In this document: positions 60,101 through 64,000 of the stretch, in pieces
Numbering within the stretch: the stretch's first letter is position 1
Layout of the letters: the number at the start of each line of letters is the position of its first letter
DNA from: Anarhynchus alexandrinus
Taxonomy: Eukaryota > Chordata > Aves > Charadriiformes > Charadriidae
DNA: 64,000 nucleotides
NCBI GenBank assembly: GCA_008711295.1
Contig: VUYV01000323.1
Span: 7,244-71,243, forward strand
Direction of reading: 5' to 3'
Program-made: the position numbers and the translations under genes
The notes under the pieces: model-generated
The model's database searches: none
Told to the model about the DNA's origin: nothing
What the model saw: only the letters and a program-made list of their open reading frames with translations

Positions 60101-62059
60101 ATCGCTCATCTAAACGACTCATTGCTTAACGCATTTCAAGAACAACTCACAATCCTGATGAACATAACTATAAGTTCAGCCCTACTTAGGAACTATACTT
60201 TCACTAATCATGAAAACGACTACACTTGTGGCCTTCAGGGGGTCAGCAGGGCACGTCAGCTGCAGTGGGTCAATAGGCAAGAATTTATTGCCAAGCCGTG
60301 CCAGCATGGATGTCTTTTGTCACTGCAGCTGTCCATATCCTTAATTTTATGGTGCTTTCATATTTCAGATTGAAAATTACGCTTCTCCACAGCAGCCTTT
60401 CAACAATGGCATTTTCGCTCATTAATAATGGGCAAGGAGGCATAGAATAGCCACCTCTGAAAACGTACGAATTTTTCAACTTATTTAGATGTATGAAGCA
60501 AATCTAACTGCAATTGATGGACTGCTACATTGCTCAGTCTGCTGGCAGCTGCTGCTCAGAGTGATTTCATAGGACATAGGACAATTTGTTTCAGGGAAGG
60601 ATGATCTACAAAAGAAAGGGTAATTTTTTTCAAATGCAGCTACTAATTTCCAGTTGCGCTATATTTGTGTGTCATATTTAGGACCCACTTAGCAGGTTCT
60701 GAAGCATATGAAAACCAATACGGAGTTTGGGAGCGCAACAGCTTTGGAAATTCAGTCCCAGGAACTGAAAATTGGGCATTTAAAAACTGAGATACACACA
60801 AACAATGTGTTCTATAGGGCAGTTGCTAAAAGAAGTATGCTAACTTACACTGCATTCCATATCAGCTTCCGCTTGTGTTTCTGGAAGTCCCTAGGAAACA
60901 AACTGTACATGTTGCTTTTGTCTTTAAATTTGTGTCCATTTATTCCTAAGGTTTTAGTAAGTTAGAAACAAACAAAAGAAATGCTTTCTAATAATTCACA
61001 TTTAGTAGAGTCCCATACTCCATTCAAATTTTACTGCTGTTTATCTCCAAAGATGTCAACAAATCAAGTACACGGTGAGTGTGAAGTGCTCAAAACCTAC
61101 GAGACAAATACACATGCATGTAATCTTAGGGCGATTTAAATATTCTGAATTACACTAACACATTAATTCCGTTGAACTAAATATGCACGTGGATATAGGG
61201 ATTGTTGCCTTTACTTTGTATAGCTACATTTCATTAAATTTGATTGATTTTCAGATTCTTTAGAAAGGCAATGGATTCCCAAGTAACCACTGACTTTATT
61301 CTTTTTTTTGTACTAATATATCAAGCTTCCATGGGTTTGCTTGGTTAGAACTTCAGTAACCCAAGTATAGGCTTATTTCACTTCCATTTTCTACCGGGTG
61401 CTTTGCTGCAGAATGATGTTGCACACATGCCCCACATGAATAAAGGGAGTACTCCCCACTGCCTGCCTTGTCCACTGTCCACTGACGGTGGTAACACTCT
61501 GCATTGCAAAAATTACAGATTTCTGTCTGAATTAAGACAATCTCTTAAGAGGCTTTTGTGGTCAATGGATATATGCTCCTTATGTACCAGTAAGCGAAGA
61601 GGAAATTCCGCATCCAACATTAATAATGTAGAGGGTATCTTAAGTTTTCCCTGGCTTTCTGTCTTTTTTGTGTGTGTAAGCACTTTATGAAGACAAGTAG
61701 AATTATGGACACCACCTATAGCATGATGTTTGACAAGTTTGTTCAGATTGCTGATCACCAGAAAATGTCACATTTGTACACTTTCCTGTTTGTTTCTGAT
61801 CTCCTAAGAATTCTTAAGTAGCAGGAAAAATAAATGCATAGTTACATTAGTTACATCTTTTTTTTTTTTTTTTAATTATTGCTACCATCTTCACACATCT
61901 GGAAGAGGACTAAGCTTTGTGTTGGACTTTCAACACGGAAAATACTTTAAAGTGACAAACAAATAAAATTTTGTTAAAAAATCAGTACACAGAACAAATT
62001 AAGCAAGTCAGTTATTCAGGGATCCCTGAGAGGAAGATGGCCTTCAAATATTGACAAGT
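57111..62059. other. unique AT-rich DNA, nothing recognised
   Basis: About 5 kb with no supportable gene or repeat, apart from short CA/TA runs near 58358-58380. Confidence 0.5.
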
Positions 62060-62170
62060 GTAGAATCAAAGAATAAATCAAATTGGAGGGGACCTCAGGA
62101 GGTCATCTGATCCATCTTCCTGCCCAAAGAAGGATCTATGTACCATTTGCTAGAAGACTAGGACTGGGTA
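62060..62170 (-). mobile_element. ancient CR1 3' fragment
   Basis: TAGAATCAAAGAATAAATC and GGGGACCTCAGGAGGTCATC with CCATCTTCCTGCCCAAAG match the 3' end of an older CR1 family in reverse (3' end at left). Confidence 0.7.
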
Positions 62171-62769
62171 GTCAATAACAACAGCAAACTTTCTGCAATA
62201 TTATTTTCTTGGATAGATGTGATCAGTGCAGAATTCTGGGGATGAGCAGATTACAGCCATACAGCAGCTCTTTAAGGAACTCAGAACCAAGGAAGAGCAC
62301 TATGGGTGACATTCAGTCTCCTAGGTAAGACTCGAATTGGCTCCACTGATGAAGGATGATGTCTGTGTGATAATGGCCTGTATTTACTACTGTTTTGACA
62401 CTTACAAGGTCTTCCACATGAGAAACCACCTGTTCTTTCTCTCATTAGTCAGTTTGGGGGGTTTGATTTTGTTTTAGTCGTTTCTTTTTTTGCTTTTCCT
62501 TTCCAGCTGGCTGCAGTTCACAGTCAGCAGTTTTGGTATTTTCTCTTTTTATCATATATTGCCTTTGACCAAGAATTTGGGTTAAGTGCTTCCATCACCT
62601 ATAAAAAAGATATCCTTTCACAGGCTAGATTCTTTCCGCGCTATTTGGCTGCTGTACCGGGGACTAGGCTCAACTCTTCAGCTCTCCCTATTACCATATT
62701 TTTGGACTTGAGCAAAACAGTAAAAGTCCAAAGGGACTTAAAATCACGGACAGATTAAGAAAGCTTAGA

Positions 62770-63147
62770 TGCTTGGTTCCTCTTCCATTACAAAAGCTAA
62801 GGGCACCAAAGGGAACCGCCTGATGACAGGTTCAATAACAACAGAAAGCAGTTGCTCGCACACCATGTAGTCAAGCTACAGAACTCCTATGTAAATGGAT
62901 TCAAGGAATAGTTAGACAGGTACATGGAAGGGAAACCTACTGAAGATTTTAAACACACAGAAAACCCCTCTGGCACAGAAAGCTGCTCATCCAAACACTG
63001 CAGAAGGATAGGAGAGTGGTTGGGAAAGTACAACTATATGCTTATCTTGCTCTTAGACACTTCCTTAAGGATCTTCTATTTGCCTCTGTCAGAGACAGGG
63101 TCAACAAGATGAGCCTTTCATCTGGCCCAGCATGGGCATTCTTATGT
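62770..63147 (+). mobile_element. ancient CR1 (L3-like) 3' end
   Basis: CACCATGTAGTCAAGCTACA, AGTTAGACAGGTACATGG, CTGTCAGAGACAGGG and the terminal CTGGCCCAGCATGGGCATTC with TTATGT give the full 3' end order of an old amniote CR1, same orientation and family as 56745-57110. Confidence 0.7.
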
Positions 63148-63210
63148 ATTGATGGTTGGACTTGATGATCTTAAAGGTCCCTTCCGACCTAGACAATTCT
63201 ATGATTCTAT
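63148..63210 (+). mobile_element. modern CR1 3' tip, ~62 bp
   Basis: GGTTGGACTTGATGATC, AAAGGTCCCTTCCGACC and CAATTCTATGATTCTAT form the last 62 bases of a younger CR1, joined directly to the end of the ancient copy. Extreme 5' truncation. Confidence 0.88.
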
Positions 63211-64000
63211 AGTATAGTTAAAGGGGTTCTCTTTAATAGGGAACAAGTTGATTATTCTTTCTTCTGATCACAGTGTTAGCAATTTTATTAATTCCCCTCA
63301 GCAAAACTGACTGCACTAACTGCACTTCTTACCTGGAAGGAAAAAGTACACAAACTGTGTCAAGAGATAAATAAGTACAGAGAGAAAATTGCCTCTTTAT
63401 CCTGTTTTAACTCTTTTACTGTGGGTACAGCATGGAGGCAGTTATTTTTCAATCAATTAGCTAACATTCATTCAAGGTTGTTTTATTCTCCCTTCTTCCC
63501 ATAATAAAGACTCCAGTCCTGTAAATAAGGCCGGTGTTCTTAGTTCATCTATGGATGACATTCCTCTATATTCCTACCAGAAATTGGTTGTTTCGTAACA
63601 TGTGTTGTTTGTTTATGCTCAGTTTACCAAGTGATCCATAATGCTCTATTGAAAGCTTTTTCCTCTTCTTTGTTTGTCATACTTTTCACATTTACATTAA
63701 TTGCAAATATTATTTGTTGCTGCAGGTCACAGACACACATGTTAAATAGCTCAGGTTCTACCCTTCTCTGTTCCTCTGGGTTCGTATTTCTACTTCAGTC
63801 CCTTCACTGTTTTAAAACAAGCAGTACAATAAGCAGCAGAAATAATGAACCCTTGTTCTCTGCGATGGTCAGTTTTTGGTGTCTACTAAACTTGCAAGCA
63901 TCTGTGAGGTCTGAATAACTTTGAGGACATACAGGTACAGATGTCTGCTCTAACATAAATTTTCTAGTCAAACGGAGCTCTAACACCATAGCTTTTATTT
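63211..64000. other. unique AT-rich DNA with a possible old CR1 trace
   Basis: At about 63640-63790 the order GCTCTATTGAAAGC, then ATGTTAAATAGCTCAGG recalls antisense CR1 ORF2, but the match is too weak for a call. Otherwise nothing recognised. Confidence 0.3.

Noticed and set aside
60565..60615. CATAGGACATAGGACAATTTG, reminiscent of a CR1 3' end
   Set aside because: The following bases do not match the CR1 body, so the similarity is too short.

Overview
The window is vertebrate nuclear DNA, most likely from a bird. The diagnosis rests on CR1 LINE copies whose 3' ends carry the avian CATAGAAT octamer repeats, on a solo LTR that looks like an avian endogenous retrovirus, on CpG-island promoters, and on the absence of any long intact ORF. 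I see no bacterial genes, CRISPR array, tRNA or rRNA. No host gene could be named with confidence. Apart from the repeats, the gene calls are candidate exons inferred from splice sites, reading frame and phase. Vertebrate introns hold many pseudo-exons, so these confidences are deliberately low.

Layout. Bases 1-13,000 are GC-rich and hold three CpG islands (about 5.74-6.76, 9.06-9.88 and 12.57-12.78 kb). The first looks like a bidirectional promoter. A leftward first coding exon (5766-5894, minus) starts on a YY1-like site, and a rightward exon with an ATG lies at 6964-7184. The second carries at least seven NRF1-like motifs and two CCAAT boxes. The third sits beside a 340-bp polypurine tract, whose minus strand forms a huge polypyrimidine tract leading into a candidate exon at 12157-12222. 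A 33-bp degenerate minisatellite lies at 5.1-5.37 kb.

From 13 kb to the end the DNA is AT-rich and gene-poor. It holds CR1 copies of different ages, one solo LTR with a perfect 5-bp target duplication (25572-26220), and scattered candidate exons. The best-supported chain is on the minus strand: 22865-22945, 22658-22700, 16952-17093 and a terminal exon at about 15798-15904 with a stop and an AATAAA. The splice phases agree at every junction. One of its introns contains a CR1 inserted about 22 bases upstream of the splice acceptor.

How it works together: the left 13 kb reads as a promoter-dense edge of a gene region, and the rest as intronic or intergenic DNA of one or more unknown, probably sparsely exonic, genes. 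I did not find evidence of a wholly new biological system; the leftover structure most worth testing is the minus-strand exon chain and the bidirectional promoter.
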